Origin: Erythrobacter sp. QSSC1-22B
GTDB lineage: Bacteria > Pseudomonadota > Alphaproteobacteria > Sphingomonadales > Sphingomonadaceae
Direction: 5' to 3'
NCBI RefSeq assembly: GCF_001678665.1
Contig: NZ_LZRP01000006.1
Span: 124,001-188,000 of the forward strand
Length of the DNA: 64,000 bases
Both the position numbers and the translations under genes were made by a program. Shown one piece after another: positions 9,493-18,531 of this stretch (its first letter is position 1; each line of letters opens with the position of its first letter). The notes beneath the pieces are model-generated. The model was not told where the DNA came from and did no database searches. It saw only the letters and a list, made by a program, of their open reading frames with translations.

Positions 9493-10899
9493 TCAATTCG
9501 CGGGATGGCCCGCGGGCACCGGTGGAGCGCCATGAGCTTCGCCCATCCGCCGGATCGCCGCGATCTTGTCCTCCAGCGGTCGCCAGTCGTCCTGCTGCTC
9601 GATCGCGGACCACAGCGCCTCGACTTCGTCGATCAGCATGCTCTGAGGTGCGGAATCGTTCCAGTAGGAATGCTGACCGGTATCGCCGGACGTATAGGAC
9701 GCCAATGCCGCCTTGAGTGGCCCTTGGGCCGCGCGGCCACCGCGATGGCGATGGAAGAAGGCGTCGGGCGCCTCGCCGCTTTCGACGAGAATTTTTTCGC
9801 AGGCGGATACCAGCTTTGCATCCTCTTCGGCGCCCCGGCTCGCCACGCCCAGCCGCCAGCACCAGCGCCGTCCGACCGCAGCCATGTACAGCTCACCGAA
9901 GCGCTCGAGCGCGGCGATCAGGGGAGGGGCGTCGACGAGGAGCCGCAACGCCACCGCCATTTGTCCACAGTTCCAGTGCAGGGCCTCGGGCTGTCGTCCG
10001 AAGGCATAGAGCCCCGAGTGGTCGAAATAGGCGGCGGTGAAACCCGGATCCCAGCGCGGCAGGAACCGCCACGGCCCGTAGTCGAAGCTCTCGCCAGAGA
10101 CGTTCATATTGTCGGTGTTGAGCACCCCGTGGACGAATCCCGCGACCATCCAGCCGGCGGCGAGATCCGCCATTCGCTCGACCACCTGATGCATCAGCCG
10201 CACCGCGGGCTCATCGCGTCCCGGCGCGTCGGCGGGTGGGGGCGGACCGGGAAACTGTGCCATACAATATTCGACCAGCGCAGCCATGCTGTCCTTATCT
10301 TCGAGCGCGAGCAGTCGCTGGAAGGTGCCGATGCGGATATGCCCGTGATTCAACCGGACCATCACCGCCGAGCGCGTGGGGGAAGGTTCGTCATGGCGCT
10401 GCAGTTCCTCACCGGTCTCGATCACCGACAAGGTGCGCGAGGTGTGGACGCCCAACGCCTCGAGCATTTCGGTGGCGAGTATCTCGCGCACCGCCCCCTT
10501 GAGCGTCAGCCGCCCGTCGCCTGCCCGGCTCCACGGCGTCTGGCCGGAACCCTTGGTCCCCAGATCCATCAGCCGACCCGAGACATTGCGCAGCTGGGCG
10601 AAAAGAAATCCGCGCCCGTCGCCGATTTCGGGATTGTACACGCGGAACTGGTGGCCGTGGTAGCGCAGGGCGAGCGGTTGCGGGAGATTGTCGGGAAGCG
10701 GAGCGAAGCGTCCGAAATGCTGGAGCCACCCGGCCTCGTCCAGACTGTCCAGCCCGATCTCGCGCGCGGCCCGATCGTTGCGGAACCGCAGCACGGTTTC
10801 CGGGAAATCGGCAGGCGCGACCGGATCGCCCAGCCATTCGGCCAACGCGGCAATCGGCGTCTCGGCGCGATAGCTCGCGGCTTGCGGTTCTTCGCGCAT
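9493..10899 (-). CDS. selO: Protein adenylyltransferase SelO (YdiU)
   Basis: 468-residue pseudokinase-fold enzyme that transfers AMP to protein Ser/Thr/Tyr residues and is linked to redox homeostasis. The glycine-rich segment and LGTKGSGQTPWSRAGDGRLTL region, the RLNHGHIRIGTFQ motif and the LNTDNMNVSGESFDYGPWRF catalytic/metal region are all present. A GTG at 10932 lies in frame upstream; the ATG at 10899 is preferred. In SelO the final residues often include a redox cysteine, but here the C-terminus (GHPAN) lacks one. The gene diverges from the hydrolase gene at 10990. Confidence 0.92.
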   Translation of the reverse strand: MREEPQAASYRAETPIAALAEWLGDPVAPADFPETVLRFRNDRAAREIGLDSLDEAGWLQHFGRFAPLPDNLPQPLALRYHGHQFRVYNPEIGDGRGFLFAQLRNVSGRLMDLGTKGSGQTPWSRAGDGRLTLKGAVREILATEMLEALGVHTSRTLSVIETGEELQRHDEPSPTRSAVMVRLNHGHIRIGTFQRLLALEDKDSMAALVEYCMAQFPGPPPPADAPGRDEPAVRLMHQVVERMADLAAGWMVAGFVHGVLNTDNMNVSGESFDYGPWRFLPRWDPGFTAAYFDHSGLYAFGRQPEALHWNCGQMAVALRLLVDAPPLIAALERFGELYMAAVGRRWCWRLGVASRGAEEDAKLVSACEKILVESGEAPDAFFHRHRGGRAAQGPLKAALASYTSGDTGQHSYWNDSAPQSMLIDEVEALWSAIEQQDDWRPLEDKIAAIRRMGEAHGAPPVPAGHPAN

Positions 10900-10989
10900 G
10901 CAGCAATAGTGGGGACCAAGGCGACCCGGCACAAGGCCAGGCGCCGCAACTCACGGCTCACGCAGCGAAATGGACGACACTCCCTCCCC

Positions 10990-11874
10990 ATGGACAAGCC
11001 CTATTCCGAGAAGAGCTGGCAGAGCCCCGACGGCCTGACGCTGCATTTCCGCGACTACCCGAGCCAGATGCCCGGAACCCAAGATCGCCCGCCGGTGCTG
11101 TGCCTGCACGGCCTGACCCGCAACGGCCGCGATTTCGAACATCTGGCGCTGCACCTTTCGGCGCAAGGCTGGCGGGTCCTGACCCCCGACATGCGCGGGC
11201 GCGGCAACAGCGATTACGCCACCGACAGCGCGACCTATACGGTGCCGACCTATGTCGCCGATGTGCTCGCGCTGCTCGAGCAGGAAGGCATCGCGCGCTT
11301 TGTGTCGATCGGCACCTCGATGGGCGGGCTGATGACGATGATGCTGGCCACGTTTGCGCCTGAGCGCATCGCCGGAGTGGCGCTCAACGATATCGGTCCG
11401 GTGATCGAGAGCGAGGGGCTCGACAAGATCAAGACCTATATCGGCCAGGGGCGCAGCTTCCCCACCTGGATGCACGCCGCCCGCGCGCTTGAAGACGTAC
11501 ACGGCGCCTCGCACCCGACTTTCGACACCGAGGACTGGCTGGCGATGGCCAAGCGCGGGATGACTTTGTGCAGCAACGGCCGGATCGCCTTCGATTACGA
11601 CATGAAGATCGCCGACCCGATCCTCGATGCCGACAGCGATGCCGCGGCGGTTCCGCCCGATCTGTGGCCCGCCTACGAAGCGCTGGCGGGGCGGCCGGTG
11701 CTGCTGCTGCGCGGCGGTGATTCGACATTGTTCTCGACCGACACTTTTGCCGAGATGAAACGCCGAATTCCACGAGCGACGACACTGGTCGTCCCCGACA
11801 CCGGCCACGCCCCGACGCTCGACGAGCCCGAGGCCCGCGCGGCGATCGACGCGCTGCTGGCCGAGATCGCATGA
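10990..11874 (+). CDS. Alpha/beta hydrolase
   Basis: 294-residue alpha/beta-hydrolase-fold enzyme. The oxyanion HG motif is in LCLHGLTRNGRDF, the nucleophile elbow is G-T-S-M-G-G (serine), the acid lies near LLRGGDSTLF, and the catalytic histidine is in PDTGHAPTLDEPE. The substrate is unknown. The open frame extends far upstream as a shadow of selO; the true start is the ATG at 10990. The stop overlaps the next gene by four bases (ATGA), so the two are probably translationally coupled. Confidence 0.87.
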   Translation: MDKPYSEKSWQSPDGLTLHFRDYPSQMPGTQDRPPVLCLHGLTRNGRDFEHLALHLSAQGWRVLTPDMRGRGNSDYATDSATYTVPTYVADVLALLEQEGIARFVSIGTSMGGLMTMMLATFAPERIAGVALNDIGPVIESEGLDKIKTYIGQGRSFPTWMHAARALEDVHGASHPTFDTEDWLAMAKRGMTLCSNGRIAFDYDMKIADPILDADSDAAAVPPDLWPAYEALAGRPVLLLRGGDSTLFSTDTFAEMKRRIPRATTLVVPDTGHAPTLDEPEARAAIDALLAEIA

Positions 11875-13031
11875 GTGCCAGGCCGGCGGCGGCAAAGCCG
11901 CATGTCCTCCATCTGCATTCGACCTTCGCGCCGGGTGGTAAGGAGCGGCGCACGGTCCAGCTGATCAACGGCTTCGGGCAAGCTCTTCGCCACACCATCG
12001 TCTCCGCCGAACCCGAGGAAACCGGGGCCGCCGCGCTGATCGACCGGGGCATCGCGATGACGCTGCAACCCGAGTTTCCCTCGCTCAAGGGCCTTCCCAT
12101 GCCGGGGCGGCTCAACCGGCTGGCGCGTGCAATGCGCGGCTACGATCTGGTGCTGACCTACAATTGGGGCGCGATGGATGCGGTGATGGCGCATACGCTG
12201 TTTTCCGAAGCCTATGAGCTGCCGCCGCTGATCCACCACGAGGATGGGTTCGACGAGGAAGAGCTGCTCAAGCGCAAGCGTCGGCGCACATGGTATCGCC
12301 GGATCGCGCTGGGCCGGGCGGCGGGGCTGGTGGTGCCCTCGGAATTGCTCGAGGAGATCGCGCTGGTCGAATGGCAGCAGCCGCTCGGACGGGTGAAGCG
12401 CATTTCCAATGGCATCGACACCAAGGCTTTCGCCAAAAAACCGCGCAACGATGCGATCCGCCGTTTGCTCAAGCGACCGGGCGAGAACTGGGTCGGCACG
12501 CTGGCAGGGCTGCGCAAGGTCAAGAACCTGCCGCGGCTGGTTCGCGCTTTCGCGCCCTTGCCGGAAAACTGGCATCTGGTGATTTGCGGCGAGGGGCCCG
12601 AGCGCGCCGCGATCGAGGCGGAGGCGGATCGGCTGGGGATCAACCATCGCGTCCACCTGCCCGGGGCGGTTGCCGATCCCGCGAAGGTCATCGGCCTGTT
12701 CGACATCTTCGCGCTGTCGAGCGACAGCGAGCAGTTTCCTCTTTCGGTGATCGAGGCAATGGCCGCCGGACGCCCGGTGGTCGCGCCCGAGGTCGGAGAC
12801 ATCGCCGAAATGGTATCGGACGCCAATCGCAACTATCTCGCCGCCCATCTCGTCGACGAGGCTCTCGAGGCCGAGTTGGTGACGCTTTCGATCGACAAGC
12901 GGCTGCGCGAGGAGATTGGCGCTGCCAACCGGGCGAAGGCGCGCGCCGAATTCGACGAAGCGAACATGCTGGCCAGCTACCGCCGCCTGTATTCGAGCGC
13001 GATGCGGTCGGCAGGCAAGGATGGGTTCTGA
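11871..13031 (+). CDS. Glycosyltransferase family 4-type protein
   Basis: 386-residue GT-B retaining glycosyltransferase. The N-terminal domain starts HVLHLHSTFAPGGKERR (GGxE/K donor-site loop). The C-terminal domain carries the nucleotide-sugar motif region FALSSDSEQFPLSVIEAMAAGRPVVAPEVGDIAE with the conserved E-x7-E pattern. It is likely to act in envelope polysaccharide or lipid glycosylation at the cytoplasmic face. Its ATG overlaps the hydrolase stop, suggesting an operon of two genes. Confidence 0.87.
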   Translation: MSARPAAAKPHVLHLHSTFAPGGKERRTVQLINGFGQALRHTIVSAEPEETGAAALIDRGIAMTLQPEFPSLKGLPMPGRLNRLARAMRGYDLVLTYNWGAMDAVMAHTLFSEAYELPPLIHHEDGFDEEELLKRKRRRTWYRRIALGRAAGLVVPSELLEEIALVEWQQPLGRVKRISNGIDTKAFAKKPRNDAIRRLLKRPGENWVGTLAGLRKVKNLPRLVRAFAPLPENWHLVICGEGPERAAIEAEADRLGINHRVHLPGAVADPAKVIGLFDIFALSSDSEQFPLSVIEAMAAGRPVVAPEVGDIAEMVSDANRNYLAAHLVDEALEAELVTLSIDKRLREEIGAANRAKARAEFDEANMLASYRRLYSSAMRSAGKDGF

Positions 13032-13187
13032 TCCGCCCAGCGGTGCGAATTGCGCCCGAGTGGTTTCAGCCGAGGTTAACGCCAACGGGGACAGGAGCGC
13101 CGGAGTGGGGCGAAACCATTGCCCTAAGTGGGCGCGCGTCCTAAGGACGCCGCCGAACGATTGACTTGAACGGGAACTCAGCCGCTC

Positions 13188-14006
13188 GTGGCCCTACCTC
13201 CAAAAACAACCGCCGAAACCCATCAGGAAAAGCTTCAGCGCCGCAAGGACGCCGAAGAAACCGCGCTTATGCGCGAGGTCGACGATGCGGTCCGTCAGGG
13301 CGATCTGGCGAATTTCGGCGAGCGCTACGGCAAGCCGCTGGCCGCGCTGGTGGTGCTGCTGATCGCCGCGCTGGCTGCTTTTCTGCTGTGGTGGCAACCG
13401 AGCCAGCGCGCAGCGGCCGAAGCGCGCTCCGAAACGCTGGTTTCCGCGCTCGACAATGTCGAGGCGGGCAATCTCCAGACGGCTTACGATGCGCTCGAGG
13501 AACTCGCGGGTGACGGCAGCGACGCCGCGGCGGCCAATGCCCGTATGCTGCGTGGCGGGATTGCCGCCGAGCAGGGCCGGACCGATGATGCGGTCGCGAT
13601 TTTCGACGAACTGGCCAATGACACCGCTGCACCCGAGGCATTGCGCAATCTGGCGCTGATCCGCAAGATCGCTACCGGGTTCGACACGATGGACAAGGCT
13701 GCGGTTGTGGCTGCGCTGCAGCCGCTTGCGGTGCCCGGGCAGCCATTTTTCGGCAGCGCGGGCGAATTGGTCGCGATGGCCTATCTCGAACAGAACAAGC
13801 GAAGCGAAGCGGGTGCATTGTTCGCCGAGATCGCCAAATCCGAGGATGCGCCCGAAAGCCTGCGTTCGCGCTCGCGCCAGATGGCCGGTGTGCTCGGGGT
13901 CGATGCGATCGAGGATGTCGATGCGCTGCTCGAAGCGCAGGGCTTGGGACAGGAACCTGCTGTGGAGGGCCAGCTAGGCACGCCTCCGGCTCAGCCCGCA
14001 CCATGA
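13188..14006 (+). CDS. TPR-like membrane protein (YfgM-like)
   Basis: 272-residue protein with one N-terminal transmembrane helix (about residues 50-69) after a charged cytoplasmic segment, then tetratricopeptide-like helices to about residue 240 and a Pro/Ala-rich tail. This layout and its position directly before bamB match the YfgM-type ancillary factor of the SecYEG translocon. The start is taken as the GTG at 13188, with an ATG at 13269 as a weaker alternative. It lies 22 bases ahead of bamB and is probably co-transcribed with it. Confidence 0.8.
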   Translation: MALPPKTTAETHQEKLQRRKDAEETALMREVDDAVRQGDLANFGERYGKPLAALVVLLIAALAAFLLWWQPSQRAAAEARSETLVSALDNVEAGNLQTAYDALEELAGDGSDAAAANARMLRGGIAAEQGRTDDAVAIFDELANDTAAPEALRNLALIRKIATGFDTMDKAAVVAALQPLAVPGQPFFGSAGELVAMAYLEQNKRSEAGALFAEIAKSEDAPESLRSRSRQMAGVLGVDAIEDVDALLEAQGLGQEPAVEGQLGTPPAQPAP

Positions 14007-14028
14007 TTCAGAAAGCGAAATTCACCCG

Positions 14029-15378
14029 ATGATCCACAGCATGACCAAAGCCACGATCCGCGCCGGCGTTGCCGCGATGCTCGTCACCGGGCTGTCCGCC
14101 TGCAGCGGCGGGCTGTTCGGCGGCTCGGACCCGAAGACCACTCCGACGCTGGGCGATCGCACGCCGATCCTGTCGCGGATCGAGTCCGGGGCCGAAGTCG
14201 ACCCCGCGCTCGCCGGTGTCTCGGTGGTGCTGCCTCCGGCTCAGGTCAACAGCGAATGGGCGCAGGGTGGCGGCACCGCGAGCAAGAACCAGGGCCATGT
14301 CGCGCTGGCCGCGCAACCGAGCCCGGCCTGGACCGCCACCGTTGCCGGTTCGAGCAACCGCCGCCGGCTTGGTGCCGCGCCTGTGGTCGGGGGAGGCCGG
14401 CTCTATGTCGTCGACACCTCGGGCAATGTCTCGGCCTTCGACACCCAGACCGGCACTGTGGTCTGGCGGCGCGATTCGGCGCTGGCCAACGATCTGGCCG
14501 ATGTTGCCTTTGGCGGCGGGGTGAGCTTCGCCGACGGTCGGCTGTACGGGACCAATGGCGCGGGCGAAGTCCTCGCGATGGATGCCGCCACCGGTAACGA
14601 GCTGTGGAAGGTGCGGCCTGCGGGGCCGCTGCGCGGGTCGCCCACGCTGGCCTTCGGTTCGGTCTTCGTGATGACACAGGACAATCAGATCTTTGCGCTC
14701 AACGCGCAGACCGGCGAGCTCAGGTGGCAGGAATCGGCCTCCGCGACGCAGGCCGGCGTCTTCGGCGTCGCGGCTCCGGCCGCAGGGCAGGGCACGGTCA
14801 TCGCGGGCTACAGCTCGGGCGAGCTGGTCGCCTATCGCTACGAGAACGGGCGCACGCTGTGGGCCGACGCTCTGGCGCGGACCAGCATCTCGACCTCGGT
14901 CGGTTCGCTGACCGATATCGACGCCGATCCGATCATCGACAATGGCCGCGTCTATGCGCTGGGCCAAGGCGGCCGGATGGCGGCCTACGAGCTGGTCACC
15001 GGGCAGCGTATCTGGGAACTCAACCTCGCCGGAATTTCGACCCCCGCAATTTCCGGCGAGTGGATATTCACACTCACCGACGATGCCCGCCTGCTCGCCA
15101 TCGCCCGCTCCACCGGCAAAGTGCGCTGGCTCACCCAGCTGCCCGAATTTCGCGACATCGAAGACCGCAAAGGCCCGATCTACTGGCAGGGACCGGTGCT
15201 CGCCGGGGGCAATCTTTGGACGGTCAATTCCGAAGGCCAGATCTACCGGATCGGCGCGGGCGAGGGTTCGGCGACGCTGTTCCACGAGCTGAAACAACCC
15301 GTCACGCTGCCGCCGGTCGTTGCCAACAACACGCTCTTTGTGATCGACGACAGCGGCCGGATCACTGCTTTCCGCTGA
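14029..15378 (+). CDS. bamB: Outer-membrane assembly lipoprotein BamB, PQQ-like beta-propeller
   Basis: 449-residue lipoprotein of the beta-barrel assembly machinery. The signal ends in the lipobox L-S-A-C at about residues 22-25. The remainder is a multi-blade PQQ-like propeller with repeated G-x-L-Y-V/A-x-x-x-x-G-x-V/L-x-A-x-D-x-x-T/N-G segments (RLYVVDTSGNVSAFDTQTG, RLYGTNGAGEVLAMDAATG). A second Met at 14041 could be the start. In many relatives der (EngA) follows directly; here it does not. Confidence 0.9.
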   Translation: MIHSMTKATIRAGVAAMLVTGLSACSGGLFGGSDPKTTPTLGDRTPILSRIESGAEVDPALAGVSVVLPPAQVNSEWAQGGGTASKNQGHVALAAQPSPAWTATVAGSSNRRRLGAAPVVGGGRLYVVDTSGNVSAFDTQTGTVVWRRDSALANDLADVAFGGGVSFADGRLYGTNGAGEVLAMDAATGNELWKVRPAGPLRGSPTLAFGSVFVMTQDNQIFALNAQTGELRWQESASATQAGVFGVAAPAAGQGTVIAGYSSGELVAYRYENGRTLWADALARTSISTSVGSLTDIDADPIIDNGRVYALGQGGRMAAYELVTGQRIWELNLAGISTPAISGEWIFTLTDDARLLAIARSTGKVRWLTQLPEFRDIEDRKGPIYWQGPVLAGGNLWTVNSEGQIYRIGAGEGSATLFHELKQPVTLPPVVANNTLFVIDDSGRITAFR

Positions 15379-15433
15379 GACGCGCGCGATTTTTGCGTCG
15401 CGTTAACCACTCTCTCGCTATGAAAAGCGCGAG

Positions 15434-16798
15434 ATGACCGCGCTTGCGACACCAGAGGTTCCGGCGACGCGTCCGGTCAGCGATGTTTCGCCCATAGTGG
15501 GCGTGCTCGGCGTTATCAGCCTGCTTGGCTGGTTCGCTTTCTGTCGCCACTGGCCCGAAATCAGCAGCGCTTTCGATCTGCCCGGTCCGCGCGAGCGGAT
15601 GGATGGCCCATTCGCGGTTCTGACCGGTCTGGTGGTGGCCTGCCTGCCGATGGTGGCCTGGTCGCTGGTGGTGGACAAGGTTCACCGGCGCCCGTCCACC
15701 GGGATCGACTGGTCGCTTGCCCGGACGCGGAAACCGGACCTTGCGCGCTGTGTCACCAAAATTGCCGGGCTGTGGACCACCTGGGCGATCATCGCTGGGC
15801 TTTATTGCGTCTCGCGCTGGTACTGGTCCGGCAGCTATGAATTCGCGATGTCGGTGCTGGCCGTCAGCATCATTCCGCTGGCATTGCTCTCTATCCCCTA
15901 TGTGGTGTGGCTCGACCGGGTTCTGGTGGAACCGCGCGACCATGCCTGGCATTTCGGCGCGCTGCTGAGCGGCCGGGGCGAATGGGAGCTAGAGGAGGTC
16001 AAGAAGCACGGGCGCGCCTGGCTGATCAAGGGCTTCTTCGCCGCCTTCATGATCTCGATCCTGCCGGGCGGTTTCGTGAGCATCGTCAACACCGATCTGA
16101 GCGGCATCCTCGACGATCCGGTGCGGCTGGGTGTCGCCCTGCTCCAGCTGATGTTCGTGATCGACGTTCAGATCGGCACGATCGGCTATATCGTCACCAT
16201 GCGCCCGCTCGATGCGCATATCCGCAGCGGCAATCCCTTTCTGGCAGGCTGGCTGGCGGCGCTGATCTGTTATCCGCCCTTCGTCTGGGGGATCATCGGC
16301 AACGGGCTGGTGCTCAATTACGAGAGCAATACCCGCGACTGGGCCTATTGGTTCGCCGGGAGCGAGGTGCTGTTGTGGGTGTGGGCGGCGTGGCTCGTCT
16401 TCCTCACTGCGATCTACGCCTGGGCGACCTTCGCTTTCGGCCTGCGCTTTTCGAACCTGACCTATCGCGGGGTAATTACCCACGGTCCCTACCGCTTCAC
16501 CCGGCACCCGGCCTATGTTTCCAAGAACCTGTTCTGGTGGTGTTCGGTGATGCCTTTCCTGGTCACCACGGGGTCGCCGGTCGATGCGATCCGCAACGTC
16601 TTCTGCCTGCTGTGCGTCAACGCGATCTATTACTGGCGCGCGCGCACCGAGGAAGCGCATCTGCTGGGTGAAGACCAGAAATACCGCGAATACCATGCCT
16701 GGATGGGCGCCCACGGGCTGATCACGGCCCCGCTGACGAGGTTGACCCGGGCGATCATTGCGCTCCGGCCCGCCGCCAGGCCGCAACCGGCGGAGTAA
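15434..16798 (+). CDS. Isoprenylcysteine/phospholipid methyltransferase-like membrane protein
   Basis: 454-residue polytopic membrane protein with around ten hydrophobic segments. The C-terminal part has the ICMT/PEMT signature: GVITHGPYRFTRHPAYVSKN, followed about 50 residues later by RARTEEAHLLGEDQKYREY, which forms the S-adenosylmethionine site in this superfamily. The long N-terminal membrane region is additional to the usual 150-200 residue domain. The methyl acceptor is unknown. The ATG at 15434 is the first start after bamB. Confidence 0.75.
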   Translation: MTALATPEVPATRPVSDVSPIVGVLGVISLLGWFAFCRHWPEISSAFDLPGPRERMDGPFAVLTGLVVACLPMVAWSLVVDKVHRRPSTGIDWSLARTRKPDLARCVTKIAGLWTTWAIIAGLYCVSRWYWSGSYEFAMSVLAVSIIPLALLSIPYVVWLDRVLVEPRDHAWHFGALLSGRGEWELEEVKKHGRAWLIKGFFAAFMISILPGGFVSIVNTDLSGILDDPVRLGVALLQLMFVIDVQIGTIGYIVTMRPLDAHIRSGNPFLAGWLAALICYPPFVWGIIGNGLVLNYESNTRDWAYWFAGSEVLLWVWAAWLVFLTAIYAWATFAFGLRFSNLTYRGVITHGPYRFTRHPAYVSKNLFWWCSVMPFLVTTGSPVDAIRNVFCLLCVNAIYYWRARTEEAHLLGEDQKYREYHAWMGAHGLITAPLTRLTRAIIALRPAARPQPAE

Positions 16799-17104
16799 TC
16801 AGGCCAGCGGCAGGCCTTCGTCGGTCTCGAAGATGCGCAGGTCGCGCTCCACCGCCGGATTGGCGGCCATGGCGCGCTTGAACGCGTCCATATGCGGCGA
16901 AGCCGAATGCGCGTCGAGCGCAGCGCGGTCGCGCCAGCGCTCGACCAGATAGAGCACATCGGGATCGGTCAGATCCTGCGCGAACCCATATTCGAGGCAA
17001 CCGTCCTCGGCGCGCGAGGCGCGGACCATGGCGACGATCGCTTCGCGCCCCCTGGAAAGCGTGTCGGGGGCCAGTTTGAGGGTACCGTTGATCTGGATCA
17101 TCAC
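16799..17104 (-). CDS. Antibiotic biosynthesis monooxygenase (ABM) domain protein
   Basis: 101-residue dimeric alpha+beta barrel protein of the ABM/YgiN type. The pattern RASRAEDGCLEYGFAQDLTDPDVLYLVERWRDRAALDAH is typical of this domain, with the E-x-W strand and the H at the start of the following helix. Members act on quinones, haem or small reactive species. The gene sits 16 bases downstream of gshA on the same strand and may be part of a redox-related transcript. Met-Met start at 17104/17101. Confidence 0.82.
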   Translation of the reverse strand: MMIQINGTLKLAPDTLSRGREAIVAMVRASRAEDGCLEYGFAQDLTDPDVLYLVERWRDRAALDAHSASPHMDAFKRAMAANPAVERDLRIFETDEGLPLA

Positions 17105-17119
17105 GCCGTCCTTGCTTCG

Positions 17120-18490
17120 TCAGAAACTCTGTTTGTAGACCTGGCTCACATCGCCGTTCCACGACCCGTGATAGAGATCGAGCAGCCGCTGCGCCGGGAC
17201 CTTCCCGCTCTCCACGATCTCGTCGAGCGTCTCGAGAAAACCGGTTTCGTTATCGCCCGAGGTGTTGAGTCGCGCACGCGCCGAAAGCCCGCTGCGCGCG
17301 ATCGCGAGGACTTCCTTGGCGAGATCCTGCAACCGCCCGCCGCCGGGCAGCGCCGCGTCGAGCGCCTGTTTCGGCACCGCGTTGCGCAGGGTCTCGCGCT
17401 CTTCCATGCTCCAGTCCTTGACCAGATCCCATGCAGCATCGAGCGCAGATTGGTCGTAGAGCAGCCCGACCCAGAACGCGGGCAGCGCGCAGATCCGGTT
17501 CCACGGTCCGCCGTCGGCGCCGCGCATTTCGAGGAAGCTCTTGAGCCGCACTTCGGGGAAGGCGGTCGAAAGATGGTCCCACCAGTCGGCCTCGCGCGGC
17601 AGTTCGCCGGGCAGGGCAGGCAGTTCGCCCTTGAGGAAGTCGCGAAAGCTCATCCCCGCAGCGTCGATGTATTTGCCGTCGCGGAACACGAAATACATCG
17701 GCACGTCGAGCATGTAGTCGACCCAGCGCTCGTAGCCGAAACCCTCCTCGAAGACGAAGGGCAGCATTCCGGTGCGCTGCGGGTCGGTGTCGGACCAGAT
17801 ATGGCTGCGGTAGGAGAGATAGCCGTTGGGCTTGCCCTCGGTGAAGGGCGAATTCGCGAACAGCGCGGTGGCGAGCGGCTGGAGCGCGAGCCCGGTGCGG
17901 AATTTCTTCACCATGTCGGCTTCGGAGGAATAGTCGAGATTGACCTGGATGGTGCAGGTGCGCAGCATCATGTCGAGCCCCATCGTGCCCACCCGCGGCA
18001 TGTGCCGCGCCATGATGTCGTAGCGGCCCTTGGGCATCATCGGCAGTTCGGCGCGGGTCTTGTCGGGCCACATTCCGAGGCCAAGGAAGCTCACGTCGCA
18101 GCGATCGCCGATGGCCTTGACCTGTTCGAGGTGACGACCGGTCTCGGCGCAGGTTTCGTGAAGGTTTTCGAGCGGTGCGCCCGAGAGCTCGAGCTGGCCG
18201 GCGGGTTCGAGACTGACTGCGCCGTCCACGCCGCGCATGGCGATGACCTTGCCACCCTCCTCGACCGGCTCCCAGCCGAATTCCTGCATGCTCAGCAGGA
18301 TATCGCGGATGCCACCGGGTTCGTCATAGGATGGCGCGCGGTGGTCCGAACGGTGGAAGACGAGCTTCTCGTGCTCGGTGCCGATCCGCCAGTCGGCCTT
18401 GGGCTTTTCGCCATTGGCGAGCGGCGCGATCAGCTGGTCGCGGCTTTCGATGATGGGATCGGCGTCTTCGGATGCCTTGCGCGTACTCAT
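17120..18490 (-). CDS. gshA: Glutamate-cysteine ligase (plant/alphaproteobacterial type)
   Basis: 456-residue ATP-dependent ligase making gamma-glutamylcysteine, the first step of glutathione synthesis. The N-terminal RIGTEHEKLVFH motif, the SLEPAGQLELSGAPL active-site strand, and MPKGRYDIMARHMPRVGTMG / RTCTIQVNLDYSSEADMVKKFR are signatures of the GCS2 family shared by plants and alphaproteobacteria, distinct from E. coli GshA. Length is normal. The gene is followed by the ABM-domain gene and preceded, after 41 bases, by rsmE on the same strand. Confidence 0.93.
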   Translation of the reverse strand: MSTRKASEDADPIIESRDQLIAPLANGEKPKADWRIGTEHEKLVFHRSDHRAPSYDEPGGIRDILLSMQEFGWEPVEEGGKVIAMRGVDGAVSLEPAGQLELSGAPLENLHETCAETGRHLEQVKAIGDRCDVSFLGLGMWPDKTRAELPMMPKGRYDIMARHMPRVGTMGLDMMLRTCTIQVNLDYSSEADMVKKFRTGLALQPLATALFANSPFTEGKPNGYLSYRSHIWSDTDPQRTGMLPFVFEEGFGYERWVDYMLDVPMYFVFRDGKYIDAAGMSFRDFLKGELPALPGELPREADWWDHLSTAFPEVRLKSFLEMRGADGGPWNRICALPAFWVGLLYDQSALDAAWDLVKDWSMEERETLRNAVPKQALDAALPGGGRLQDLAKEVLAIARSGLSARARLNTSGDNETGFLETLDEIVESGKVPAQRLLDLYHGSWNGDVSQVYKQSF

Positions 18491-18531
18491 GAGTCGCGCG
18501 TTAGGCAGTCCCCCTGCGCCGCGCCAGCCCT

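Noticed and set aside
9505..10989. Long plus-strand frame joined to the alpha/beta hydrolase
   Set aside because: It is antisense to selO and lacks domain similarity; the hydrolase starts at 10990.
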